From positions 1 to 6,092 of the forward strand of contig BQJS01000243.1 of assembly GCA_021604825.1 (NCBI GenBank): a stretch of 6,092 nt of DNA, written 5' to 3'. Both the position numbers and the translations under genes were made by a program. A model generated the notes under the pieces. It had not been told where the DNA came from and made no database searches. It saw only the letters and a list, made by a program, of their open reading frames with translations. Below are positions 1 through 6,092 of this stretch, piece by piece (within the stretch, counting starts at the first letter, position 1; each line of letters begins with the position of its first letter). Origin of the DNA: Phycisphaerae bacterium. GTDB lineage: Bacteria; Planctomycetota; Phycisphaerae; UBA1845.

Positions 1-231
1 GATTTGGGTCACGAAGTCGCCACCGCGCAGGTTCGCATGCACGATCCGCTCAAGCGTCTCGACAATGTGATGGTCGATGTCGTCTTAGCCGACAGCATCG
101 AAACCAAAGTCAAAGTCTGGGTCGTTCGATCGAAGGGGTCGGAAGGCGCCGAAGAGCAGCAGGAAGAAAAGAGCTGGAGCGAAGAGCAAGAGGAGGTGGT
201 CTTCGGTGGCGCCCAAGGACGAGACGAATAA
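1..231 (+). CDS. rplI: 50S ribosomal protein L9, C-terminal part (5' end outside window)
   Basis: Ribosomal protein L9 binds 23S rRNA near the L1 stalk; its elongated C-terminal domain reaches out from the 50S subunit. Only the last 76 codons are present, read in frame from base 1 to the TAA at 229-231, so the N-terminal rRNA-binding domain and the linker helix are missing. The visible part fits the L9 C-terminal domain: an AQVRM strand, then DPLKRL in the place of the usual 'P-(I/V)-K-x-LG' element, then alternating hydrophobic strands (VMVDVVL, KVKVWVV). About 32 residues after KVWVV form a Glu/Gln-rich acidic tail that is not part of the classical fold. The gene overlaps dnaB by 26 bp in another frame, which suggests cotranscription and coupled translation. 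rplI next to dnaB is a common bacterial arrangement. The identification rests on motif memory, without an alignment. Confidence 0.88.
   Translation, partial: DLGHEVATAQVRMHDPLKRLDNVMVDVVLADSIETKVKVWVVRSKGSEGAEEQQEEKSWSEEQEEVVFGGAQGRDE
191..197 (+). promoter_or_regulatory. Shine-Dalgarno sequence of dnaB inside rplI
   Basis: AGGAGGT matches the anti-SD core very well and lies 8 nt before the GTG at 206. It decides the dnaB start: the next in-frame ATG (476) has no comparable site. The site lies within the last codons of rplI (encoding part of the EEVV stretch), so ribosomes finishing L9 pass over it and could reinitiate on dnaB. Confidence 0.8.
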
Positions 232-1963
232 CAGCGCCGAAGGCAACCAAAACCAGCATCGCGACGACTCAACGGACGCGAGAGACGAGGCCCCCAACTC
301 AGGCCCAGAAGATATCACAGGCCCGGAAGATCCGTCTGTCCGCACCAACACACAAGAATCTATTCCTCAGGACGCCATTACACAGGACCCTGTTCCTCAA
401 GACTCCCTGCACTCCTTAGCAGATTCCGAACCGCTTGATACGTTACCGGGCGATTTTGGCGATGCAGGCTCCCGCATGAGCCAACCGGAGCAATCGTCCA
501 AATCGCAAAAGTCAACAACATCGCCGCGCGCTGGCCAATCGCAAGCGAGTCCCCGCAGACAACGCAGTGGAACCACATACGGCGTGTCGGGGCCACATGA
601 CGTTTCCGTCAAAGATCGACTTCCCCCGCAAAACCTCGATGCCGAACGATGCCTGCTCGGCACCATGATGCTCAGTCGAGAAGCCGTTGGTGAAGTCATC
701 CCGATCATCGGCAAGTCCGACGTCCGCTGGTTCTATCGCCCGGACCACCGCACCTTGTTCGAGGTCCTCGTCGATGTTTACGACCAAAACGAACCGATCG
801 ACCTGGTCGTGGTTTGCAACGAGTTACAACGTCGCAACCAACTCAAAGCCGTCGGCGGAACCGAGTACATCGTCCGCTGCGCCGAGAGCACGCCGTCGGC
901 TGTCCATGCGGAACACTACGCCCGCATCGTTCGCGACAAAGGAATGCTCCGCGATCTGATTGGCTGTGCGAATGAAATTGCTGAGGACGCATACAGTCAC
1001 ATTGAAAGCGCCGCTGTCCTGCTCGACCGGGCTGAGCAGCGGCTGTTCTCCGTGACAGAGCGCCGCATCGCAGGGTCAGCCACCGCCCTATCCGATCTTG
1101 TGCGGCCAATATATCAACGAATGATCGATGGCGACCACCATGACCTTGCTGGTGTGCCGTCCGGGTTTAGCGAGTTGGACGAATTGACCACCGGATTCCA
1201 ACCCGGCGACCTGATCGTCATCGCGGCACGACCGTCGATGGGAAAAACCGCTCTCGCACTCAATATTGCAGAGCACATGACCGCCGTCGAAAAACGCCCC
1301 GCTGTCTTCTTCTCAATGGAGATGAGTTGCGAGCAGGTGGCTCAGCGTATGCTATGCAGTCGCGGTCGAATCGACGCCCAGCGTTTTCGCAAGCGAATGC
1401 TCAACAGTGAAGAGAAACGCGATTTCGCCGAAACGTGTGCTGAATTTGAGCAAGCCCCTCTATACGTCGACGACACGCCTGGCATGAGCCCGATGGAATT
1501 GCGGGCCAAGGCGCGCCGCCTCAAGGCTCAGAAGAATATCGACGCGGTGTTGGTGGACTACCTCCAACTCATGCACGTGCCCGGATCGGAGAGCAGACAG
1601 CAAGAAGTGGCGGAAATTAGTCGCGGGCTCAAAGCACTCGGGCGCGAACTCAACGTCCCCATCCTCGCGATGGCCCAGCTCAACCGGATGGTCGAAGGAC
1701 GCACCGGTAACGAACCGCGGATGAGCGACCTGCGCGAATCGGGAGCGATCGAACAGGATGCGGACGTGGTGATCCTCATTCACCGTGAGGAGTATTACAA
1801 ACGCGACGACCCCAGTCTCAAAGGCAAAGCCGACCTCATCATCGCCAAGCAGCGTAACGGCCCCACCGGCAAGATCACTTTGACTTTCAACAGCGTGGTC
1901 ACACGGTTCGACAATTATTCGCCGATATCCGATCCCGGATACGGGGGCGACGCGCCGTTCTAG
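206..1963 (+). CDS. dnaB: Replicative DNA helicase DnaB with long disordered N-terminal extension
   Basis: DnaB is the hexameric ATP-driven 5'-3' helicase that unwinds DNA at the replication fork and recruits DnaG primase. The product has 585 residues; typical DnaB has about 450-470. Residues 1-137 are low complexity: acidic Asp/Glu/Pro/Gln-rich to about 90, then Ser/Gln/Arg-rich and basic to about 120. The family N-terminal (primase-interacting) domain starts at LPPQNLDAERCLLG (139-152) and runs to about 245, followed by a linker. The RecA-like motor covers about 312-570. It has Walker A ARPSMGKT (341-348; K347, T348), glutamate E372 in FFSMEMS, Walker B AVLVDYLQL (447-455; D451), AQLNR (489-493), the DnaB signature MSDLRESGAIEQDAD (506-520), and KQRNGPTG (547-554), which holds the arginine-finger region. 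All key residues are intact and there is no intein. GTG 206 is chosen for its strong SD and places dnaB 26 bp inside rplI. Confidence 0.97.
   Translation: MAPKDETNNSAEGNQNQHRDDSTDARDEAPNSGPEDITGPEDPSVRTNTQESIPQDAITQDPVPQDSLHSLADSEPLDTLPGDFGDAGSRMSQPEQSSKSQKSTTSPRAGQSQASPRRQRSGTTYGVSGPHDVSVKDRLPPQNLDAERCLLGTMMLSREAVGEVIPIIGKSDVRWFYRPDHRTLFEVLVDVYDQNEPIDLVVVCNELQRRNQLKAVGGTEYIVRCAESTPSAVHAEHYARIVRDKGMLRDLIGCANEIAEDAYSHIESAAVLLDRAEQRLFSVTERRIAGSATALSDLVRPIYQRMIDGDHHDLAGVPSGFSELDELTTGFQPGDLIVIAARPSMGKTALALNIAEHMTAVEKRPAVFFSMEMSCEQVAQRMLCSRGRIDAQRFRKRMLNSEEKRDFAETCAEFEQAPLYVDDTPGMSPMELRAKARRLKAQKNIDAVLVDYLQLMHVPGSESRQQEVAEISRGLKALGRELNVPILAMAQLNRMVEGRTGNEPRMSDLRESGAIEQDADVVILIHREEYYKRDDPSLKGKADLIIAKQRNGPTGKITLTFNSVVTRFDNYSPISDPGYGGDAPF
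363..403 (+). repeat. Short in-frame direct repeat in the dnaB extension
   Basis: An 11-mer, TTCCTCAGGAC (363-373), recurs as TTCCTCAAGAC (393-403), exactly 30 nt (10 codons) later. It encodes PQD twice, with a related TQD in between. This looks like a small slippage or duplication remnant inside the low-complexity N-terminus of DnaB and indicates weak sequence constraint there. It is too short to be more than suggestive. Confidence 0.45.
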
Positions 1964-1996
1964 ATAGAATGCATCTCTGTGGTCGACAGCCTTTGC

Positions 1997-2010
1997 GCGA
2001 GAGTACTCGC
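1997..2010 (+). terminator. Weak stem-loop downstream of dnaB, possible terminator
   Basis: GCGAG and CTCGC form a perfect 5-bp GC-rich stem with an AGTA loop, 33 nt after the dnaB stop. An alternative pairing extends it with TTGC/GCAA around a 2-nt bulge. The following bases (AATTGTGTTC) are moderately T-rich but not a real U-tract. It could weakly attenuate transcription out of rplI-dnaB; a chance hairpin is equally possible. Confidence 0.22.
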
Positions 2011-2030
2011 AATTGTGTTCGGGGCATGGG

Positions 2031-2053
2031 TGATTTGTTCAATTCACAAATCA
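2031..2053. promoter_or_regulatory. Perfect 8-bp inverted repeat upstream of bamA, possible operator
   Basis: TGATTTGT (2031-2038) and ACAAATCA (2046-2053) are exact inverted repeats around a 7-bp AT-rich centre, TCAATTC. The element is AT-rich compared with its surroundings, has no following T-run, and lies about 165 bp before the bamA start. Its dyad shape and size would suit a dimeric helix-turn-helix regulator. GGG at 2028-2030 and CCC at 2061-2063 could extend an RNA hairpin around a bulge. No known regulator motif is recognised. Confidence 0.35.
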
Positions 2054-2075
2054 AAGATTACCCAAATTGTTTTGG

Positions 2076-2104
2076 TTGCTTGGCCCCAATGCCACCGATA
2101 TGAT
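2076..2104 (+). promoter_or_regulatory. Possible sigma-70-type promoter for bamA
   Basis: TATGAT (2099-2104) matches 5 of 6 bases of the -10 consensus. With a 17-bp spacer, the -35 position is TTGCTT (2076-2081), matching 3 of 6. Transcription would begin roughly 105-110 nt before the preferred bamA GTG, just downstream of the palindrome at 2031-2053. The -35 match is weak and promoter consensus is uncertain in this lineage, so this is only a candidate. Confidence 0.2.
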
Positions 2105-2208
2105 GCGGCGAATCTGGTGCGGAAGGTGACTTCTGTCGACATTCGATCGACGGATCACCGAATGAATATCGGCCGGCATCGACACATCACCGGTCGCGTT
2201 TGGCAAGT

Positions 2209-2214
2209 GGAAGG
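2209..2214 (+). promoter_or_regulatory. Shine-Dalgarno candidate deciding the bamA start
   Basis: GGAAGG lies 4 nt before GTG 2219. The spacing is short, but the purine run fits a ribosome binding site, and the codons after it immediately encode a signal peptide. Neither ATG 2162 nor GTG 1979 has an equally good upstream site. Confidence 0.5.
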
Positions 2215-2218
2215 CAAC

Positions 2219-4570
2219 GTGAAACCAATCCAAAACCGAAGCTGGCTAACATTGTGCGCGCTGGTTGTGACCATGATGATCGCAAACGCGTCCCATGCCC
2301 AGCAGGCGACACCCATCTCAAATTCATCCGCGACCGGTTCAACGGTCAACGAAATCCGCTTTGAAGGCTTAGAGCAAGCCGACGAAAACTACTGCCTCTC
2401 GGTCATTCAAACCCAGCCGGGACAATCGTTCGATCAAGCGAAAGCCGATGCCGACGTGACACGCATCTTGTCGACGGGGCGATTCGTAGATGTTCGATAC
2501 GATACGGCCCGGGTTGGCAACGGAGTCGTGCTGACGTTTTTTGCCGAACCGCGTGTGCAAGTGACGGCGATTGAATTCGTTGGAAACGACAAGTTCCCGG
2601 AGCGAAAACTCCGCGCGGAGGTCCCAGTCAAAATTGGCGACCCGATCGACACGTTCAGCATTCGCGAAGGTGCGTCCGCGGTCACCCAACTGTATCGCGA
2701 TGCGGGTTATGGACAAATCGTGGTGACGTTCGACAACGATCTGCTCAACGAAACCGGTGAATTGTACTACACGATCGAAGAAGGACCTCGGGTGCGGGTC
2801 CGTCGGATTGCGTTTGAGGGCAACGATTCGATCGAGGCCAAGGAACTCGAAAAGAAAGTTTCAACCAAACCCTATCGCTGGATTTTTCGCGACGGCAAAT
2901 TCGATGAAGATGTCGTCGAAGCCGACGCTGCAACGGTGCAGGCACACTACCGTGGGCAGGGGTTTCTCGATGCGCGGGTCGGTTACCGCGTGGATGTCGA
3001 AGAATCCGCACAGGACATTGCGGTTACGTTTACGATCGTCGAAGGGGACCGCTACAACGTCGAGTCGATTGAGATTACTGGAAACGAAGTCTTCACCACT
3101 GACGAGTTGCTCGACCTTACCGACCTATACGTGGACGAACCGATTCTCCAAAAGAAGCTCGAAGCAAGTGGCCGAGCGATCCAGAAAAAGTATGGCGAGC
3201 AGGGATACATCTTCTCGTTTGTCGAACCGGTCCGCGTCTTTAGCAGTACACCTGGCTACGTTCGCGTCACGTTTGAAATCACCGAAGGCGAGCAGATTCA
3301 GGTTGGCCGCGTCGTGGTTCGAGGCAACGAACGCACCCGCGACAAAGTCGTCCGCCGCGCTGTCGAGCTGTTTCCCGATGACGTTTACAACCTGACCAAA
3401 GCCAAAGAAGGCGAAGAAAACCTCCGGGCGACGCAGATTTTTCAATCAGCCACCGTCACGCCCGTCGGCGATCAGCCAGGCGTTCGCGACGTTTTGGTCA
3501 CAATCGACGAGTCGCAAAAAGCAGGCAACTTCATCTTCGGATTCGGCGTGACGAGCAACAGCGGATTGGTCGGTTCGATCATGTTGGACATCAAGAACTT
3601 TGATCTGTTCGACACACCGAGAAGTTTCTCTGAATTCGTCAAGCTGCGTTCGTTCTACGGCGGTGGTCAACGACTCCGTGTCGAACTTCAGCCGGGTACC
3701 GAGTTGAATCGTTTCCGCGTCGATTTCACCGAACCATATCTGTTCGACAAACCTATTCGCTTCGACTCCAGCTTCTACTTCTTCGAGCGCGATCGCGACG
3801 ATTACAGTGAACGTCGCGTCGGTGCCAACGTCAGTGTGGGTAAACGATTGACGAAGGGATTCTTGAAAGACTGGTACGGTGAGTTGGCGCTGCGTGTCGA
3901 AAACATTCGCCTAGACGACCTCGACCCGCTGGTCGCCCGCGACATTCGCGATGATGAAGGTTCGACGTTCCAGACGAGCGTCAAGGTGACGATGGTTCGC
4001 GACCGAACGGACAATCGCTTCATCCCGACGACAGGCGATCGGACCCGCATTTCGTACGAACAATTCGGCGTGATGGGTGGGGATTCGTTCTTTGGAAAAC
4101 TAACCGGAAGCTACGCGCGTCACTTCACGCTGAAGACTGATGAACTCGATCGCAAGAGTGTGCTGACGTTGCGCGGGGTAGCCGGCGCCATTATCGGTGA
4201 TGCACCGGTGTTCGATCGCTTCTATGCGGGCGGTATCGGATCGGTTCGCGGTTTCCAGTTTCGTGGAATCAGCCCCCGGCAAGGCATCAGCGATGACGAG
4301 ATCGGTGGCGAGTTGATGCTTCTGTTTTCGACGGAATACACCTTCCCAATCTTTGCCGATACGCTGCGCGGTGTCGTATTCGCCGACATGGGAACGGTTG
4401 AGTCCGACTTTGAGTTGAGCGATTGGCGCGTGTCGCTGGGAACGGGCGTGAAGTTGCAGGTCGATTACTTCGGACCGGTGCCATTGGAATTTGATATCGC
4501 CGCCCCGGTCATCCGAAACAGTGACGACGACGAACAGATATTCAGCTTCTTTATCGGTGCGGCGTTCTAG
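2219..4570 (+). CDS. bamA: Outer membrane protein assembly factor BamA (Omp85 family)
   Basis: BamA folds and inserts beta-barrel proteins into the outer membrane. From GTG 2219 the product has 783 residues, close to the roughly 800 usual for BamA. A clear signal peptide comes first: basic N-region (KPIQNR), hydrophobic core (WLTLCALVVTMMIA), likely cleavage after ASHA near residue 27. Five POTRA domains follow, at about 43-111, 112-190, 191-277, 278-358 and 359-435; several begin with the typical 'I-x-(F/I/V)-x-GN' strand (IEFVGN, IAFEGN, IEITGN, VVVRGN). The barrel runs from about 437 to 783. It contains the Omp85 loop-6 motif VRGF (676-679, in GSVRGFQFRG) and ends with a beta-signal-like strand FSFFIGAAF whose last residue is Phe. 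The upstream frame stays open to GTG 1979, which would bury the signal peptide about 80 residues in. Five POTRAs and the neighbours ompH-lpxD favour BamA over TamA. Confidence 0.95.
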   Translation: MKPIQNRSWLTLCALVVTMMIANASHAQQATPISNSSATGSTVNEIRFEGLEQADENYCLSVIQTQPGQSFDQAKADADVTRILSTGRFVDVRYDTARVGNGVVLTFFAEPRVQVTAIEFVGNDKFPERKLRAEVPVKIGDPIDTFSIREGASAVTQLYRDAGYGQIVVTFDNDLLNETGELYYTIEEGPRVRVRRIAFEGNDSIEAKELEKKVSTKPYRWIFRDGKFDEDVVEADAATVQAHYRGQGFLDARVGYRVDVEESAQDIAVTFTIVEGDRYNVESIEITGNEVFTTDELLDLTDLYVDEPILQKKLEASGRAIQKKYGEQGYIFSFVEPVRVFSSTPGYVRVTFEITEGEQIQVGRVVVRGNERTRDKVVRRAVELFPDDVYNLTKAKEGEENLRATQIFQSATVTPVGDQPGVRDVLVTIDESQKAGNFIFGFGVTSNSGLVGSIMLDIKNFDLFDTPRSFSEFVKLRSFYGGGQRLRVELQPGTELNRFRVDFTEPYLFDKPIRFDSSFYFFERDRDDYSERRVGANVSVGKRLTKGFLKDWYGELALRVENIRLDDLDPLVARDIRDDEGSTFQTSVKVTMVRDRTDNRFIPTTGDRTRISYEQFGVMGGDSFFGKLTGSYARHFTLKTDELDRKSVLTLRGVAGAIIGDAPVFDRFYAGGIGSVRGFQFRGISPRQGISDDEIGGELMLLFSTEYTFPIFADTLRGVVFADMGTVESDFELSDWRVSLGTGVKLQVDYFGPVPLEFDIAAPVIRNSDDDEQIFSFFIGAAF

Positions 4571-4751
4571 TTTGTGACCGCGCTCGGATTGGACCTGAGA
4601 CGTCTAGAGGTTTGACATCATTCTGGTTGGACAGAAACCTGGTCGATCAACAACCTGACCGAATCGAATCGGATCAAAACAAGAAATTGGCAGCACCGCG
4701 ATCGCATAGGCGGCGCGGGTTGCCTGACCCTTCACAAGGGAGACGAATACA
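4571..4751 (+). other. bamA-ompH intergenic spacer
   Basis: A 181-bp spacer with no convincing gene. It contains an exact -35 hexamer TTGACA (4612-4617), but the bases at -10 spacing (AAACCT at 4635-4640) do not resemble TATAAT. Several small dyads occur (AGACGTCT at 4598-4605, a 5-bp stem TTCTG/CAGAA at 4621-4636), none followed by a T-tract. A separate ompH promoter is possible but not shown; readthrough from bamA is equally plausible. Confidence 0.5.
4736..4743 (+). promoter_or_regulatory. Shine-Dalgarno sequence of ompH
   Basis: The purine run AAGGGAGA lies 8 nt before ATG 4752, a standard spacing. It supports this start, which also places a signal peptide at the very N-terminus. Confidence 0.65.
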
Positions 4752-5429
4752 ATGAAACACAAGCGAAATAGACGTTGGCTGAAACCGCCGCAGTTTGTGC
4801 TGGCGTTTGCGATCGTCGTTTCGATGACGCAAGTTGCCAACGCCCAATCCAAGATCGCCGTCATCGATGTCGCCCAGGTCTTCGAATCGTACGAAATGAC
4901 CCGCGATCTCGAAGCGATGTTCAACGCCAAGCGCCAGGAACTTGCCACCGAAGCCGAACAGCGGCGGACCTCGATCGAGCAGATGCGTCGCGGGTTGGCT
5001 GCCTTCGACCCCGCCTCCTCCGATTACATCTCCCGCGAGAAGGAGTTGATCCGAGCCGAGGTCGATTTCCAGGTCTGGTCGACCCATTCCGAGCAGCGTT
5101 TGAAAACGAATCACAAGTTGTGGTTGCTGTCCATCTATCGCAACACCCAGGCAATGGTCAGTCAGTTGGCCAACGAGCGAAATTTCGACCTGGTTCTGAC
5201 CTTTGACCGGCTGGCTGAGGATGCCCCGGACTCGGTCACGCTTCGCCAGCAAATCCTGCTTCAAAAGGTGATCTACCACCATTCCCGGATCGATATCACG
5301 ACCGAGGTACTCAATCGCCTCAATAACGAGTATAAATCCAGCGGTGGCATCCGTTCGTTGGATGCCCTTCCTGCTAACTCGAATAGGACGCCGGGCTCAC
5401 AACCAAACGGGATGAGTCCTACACCATGA
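4752..5429 (+). CDS. skp: OmpH/Skp-family periplasmic chaperone
   Basis: Skp (OmpH) is a trimeric periplasmic chaperone that holds unfolded outer-membrane proteins and passes them to the BAM complex. The product has 225 residues, longer than E. coli Skp (161). It starts with a signal peptide: a long basic N-region ([10 protein letters not shown]), hydrophobic core [11 protein letters not shown], likely cleavage after ANA at 31. The mature protein begins with the family strand [15 protein letters not shown] (33-47). Charged, helix-forming sequence follows (about 48-150; Glu/Arg/Gln-rich around 55-80), as expected for the coiled-coil tentacles. The family C-terminal element appears as [19 protein letters not shown] (173-191). 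The last 25 or so residues are a Ser/Pro/Asn/Gly tail, probably unstructured. It sits between bamA and lpxD, the classical skp position, and its TGA overlaps the lpxD ATG. Confidence 0.9.
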   Translation: MKHKRNRRWLKPPQFVLAFAIVVSMTQVANAQSKIAVIDVAQVFESYEMTRDLEAMFNAKRQELATEAEQRRTSIEQMRRGLAAFDPASSDYISREKELIRAEVDFQVWSTHSEQRLKTNHKLWLLSIYRNTQAMVSQLANERNFDLVLTFDRLAEDAPDSVTLRQQILLQKVIYHHSRIDITTEVLNRLNNEYKSSGGIRSLDALPANSNRTPGSQPNGMSPTP

Positions 5430-6092
5430 CAGACTCGATGACATTAGCCGGTATTGCCTCGGTGGTCGGCGGAAGTGTTCGCGGCGACGAAGATGCGGTC
5501 GTGAGCGGCGTGGCCACGATCGGGGCGGCTGGCAGCAATGAACTAACTTGGGCGTCGGCTCCGCAACATCGCGCCTTGCTCGCCGATTCGGGGGCAGGAG
5601 CAGTCCTGGTTGACGATGGATTCGGCGAGACTCCGATGCACGCCATCGTTTGCGCGGACGTGGATGCGGCGCTCGTAGATGTCTTGAGCGCATTCTCAAC
5701 AACGATGCCCGGACCCGCGGTTGGCATCCACGAATCCGCGATGATTTCCGACAGCGCCAAAATCGGCAAAAACGTAGCGATTGGCCGCCGCGTGATCATC
5801 GACGACAACGTGGTGATCGGCGACGGCAGCATCCTGCATGACGGCGTATTTGTGGGTTGCGGATCGCGAATCGGAAGCGACTGTCGCCTGTGGACCTACG
5901 TGGTTGTCCGTGAAGGTTGCGCCCTCGGCGACCGTGTTACCGTTCATTCGCACACGGTAATCGGTGCTGACGGATTCGGATACATCACGCGAGAGGGTGC
6001 CCATCGAAAAATCCCCCACCTCGGCGGCGTGATCATTGGCAACGACGTCGAGATCGGCGCCTCAACCTGCATCGACCGATCCAAGACCGACC
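5426..6092 (+). CDS. lpxD: UDP-3-O-acylglucosamine N-acyltransferase LpxD (3' end outside window)
   Basis: LpxD adds the second (N-linked) hydroxyacyl chain from acyl-ACP to UDP-3-O-acylglucosamine, the third step of lipid A synthesis. The window holds 222 complete codons with no in-frame stop. Residues 1 to about 95 fit the N-terminal uridine-binding domain ([19 protein letters not shown] and the AVLVDD strand). From about 98, hexapeptide repeats of the left-handed beta-helix begin ([37 protein letters not shown]). The LpxD signature GADGFGY is at 180-186, followed by [19 protein letters not shown] and a CIDR motif. The catalytic histidine (H239 in E. coli) would lie just past the window edge, so it cannot be checked. 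ATG 5426 shares ATGA with the ompH stop, indicating translational coupling; the upstream SD (GGGATGAG, 5409-5416) is weak. ATG 5438 is an alternative start. Confidence 0.96.
   Translation, partial: MTDSMTLAGIASVVGGSVRGDEDAVVSGVATIGAAGSNELTWASAPQHRALLADSGAGAVLVDDGFGETPMHAIVCADVDAALVDVLSAFSTTMPGPAVGIHESAMISDSAKIGKNVAIGRRVIIDDNVVIGDGSILHDGVFVGCGSRIGSDCRLWTYVVVREGCALGDRVTVHSHTVIGADGFGYITREGAHRKIPHLGGVIIGNDVEIGASTCIDRSKTD

Larger units (their letters stand above)
1964..2218 (+). other. dnaB-bamA intergenic spacer
   Basis: This 255-bp spacer separates the dnaB stop from the preferred bamA start. It contains a small stem (1997-2010), an 8-bp-arm palindrome (2031-2053) and a possible promoter (2076-2104). 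No stop codon occurs in the frame shared by dnaB and bamA, so bamA can be called 240 bp too long, from GTG 1979. The conceptual translation of the stretch is rich in Cys, His, Trp and Arg and resembles neither neighbour's family, so I read it as non-coding regulatory DNA. Confidence 0.65.

Noticed and set aside
1226..1800. Intein in DnaB, a common insertion site
   Set aside because: Walker A, Walker B and the DLRESGAIEQDAD region are continuous, with no insertion.
1979..2218. N-terminal 80 codons of the longest bamA reading frame as real protein
   Set aside because: They precede a complete signal peptide, have an unlike composition (Cys, His, Trp, Arg rich) and lack a good ribosome binding site at their start.
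2757..3395. Long alternative-frame reading frame (212 codons) inside bamA
   Set aside because: It is a shadow of bamA: Ser/Arg/Thr-rich translation with no recognisable fold, while the bamA frame shows clear POTRA domains there.
4612..4640. Exact TTGACA hexamer upstream of ompH as a promoter
   Set aside because: At 16-18 bp spacing there is no acceptable -10 (AAACCT at 17 bp), so a promoter cannot be supported from the -35 alone.
4598..4640. Nested small dyads after bamA as a terminator
   Set aside because: Stems are about 5-6 bp, mutually exclusive or with long loops, and have no T-tract.
4698..4705. GCGATCGC octamer (HIP1-like, also at 3789-3796) as a repeat element
   Set aside because: Only two copies, and they are explained by the general CGATCG excess; no reason to infer a cyanobacterial-type HIP1 system.
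4674..5282. 202-codon antisense reading frame across ompH
   Set aside because: It is antisense to a well-supported OmpH gene; its translation has no recognisable motif and it has no evident ribosome binding site.

Overview
This 6.1 kb window looks like ordinary chromosomal core sequence from a Gram-negative-type bacterium, most likely a planctomycete of the Pirellulaceae (Rhodopirellula-like). That placement is an inference from moderate GC, the rplI-dnaB pairing followed directly by bamA-ompH-lpxD, a DnaB with a long disordered N-terminus, and the style of the OmpH protein. No rRNA or other marker is present to confirm it. All genes lie on the + strand and coding density is high.

Layout: the window opens inside the 3' end of rplI (ribosomal protein L9, 1-231). 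Its acidic tail overlaps the GTG start of dnaB (206-1963, replicative DNA helicase) by 26 bp, and the dnaB Shine-Dalgarno sequence lies inside rplI. A 255-bp spacer (1964-2218) follows. It holds two small inverted repeats and a possible promoter, and it has no stop codon in the frame shared by dnaB and bamA. Next is bamA (best start GTG 2219, to 4570), the outer-membrane beta-barrel assembly factor with five POTRA domains. A 181-bp spacer leads to ompH/skp (4752-5429), a periplasmic chaperone. The ompH stop overlaps the start of lpxD (5426 to beyond the window end) by 4 bp; lpxD encodes an acyltransferase of lipid A synthesis.

How the genes work together: rplI and dnaB form a translation/replication pair. 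bamA, ompH and lpxD form the conserved outer-membrane biogenesis cluster: Skp/OmpH escorts unfolded outer-membrane proteins through the periplasm, BamA inserts them, and LpxD makes the lipid A precursor. Their presence implies a Gram-negative-type outer membrane with lipid A.

I found no mobile element, CRISPR array, tRNA, rRNA, intein or evident novel system. The points most worth a second look are the roughly 137-residue charge-polarised N-terminal extension of DnaB, the bamA start with its unusually open upstream frame, the palindrome upstream of bamA, and a strong excess of the hexamer CGATCG.
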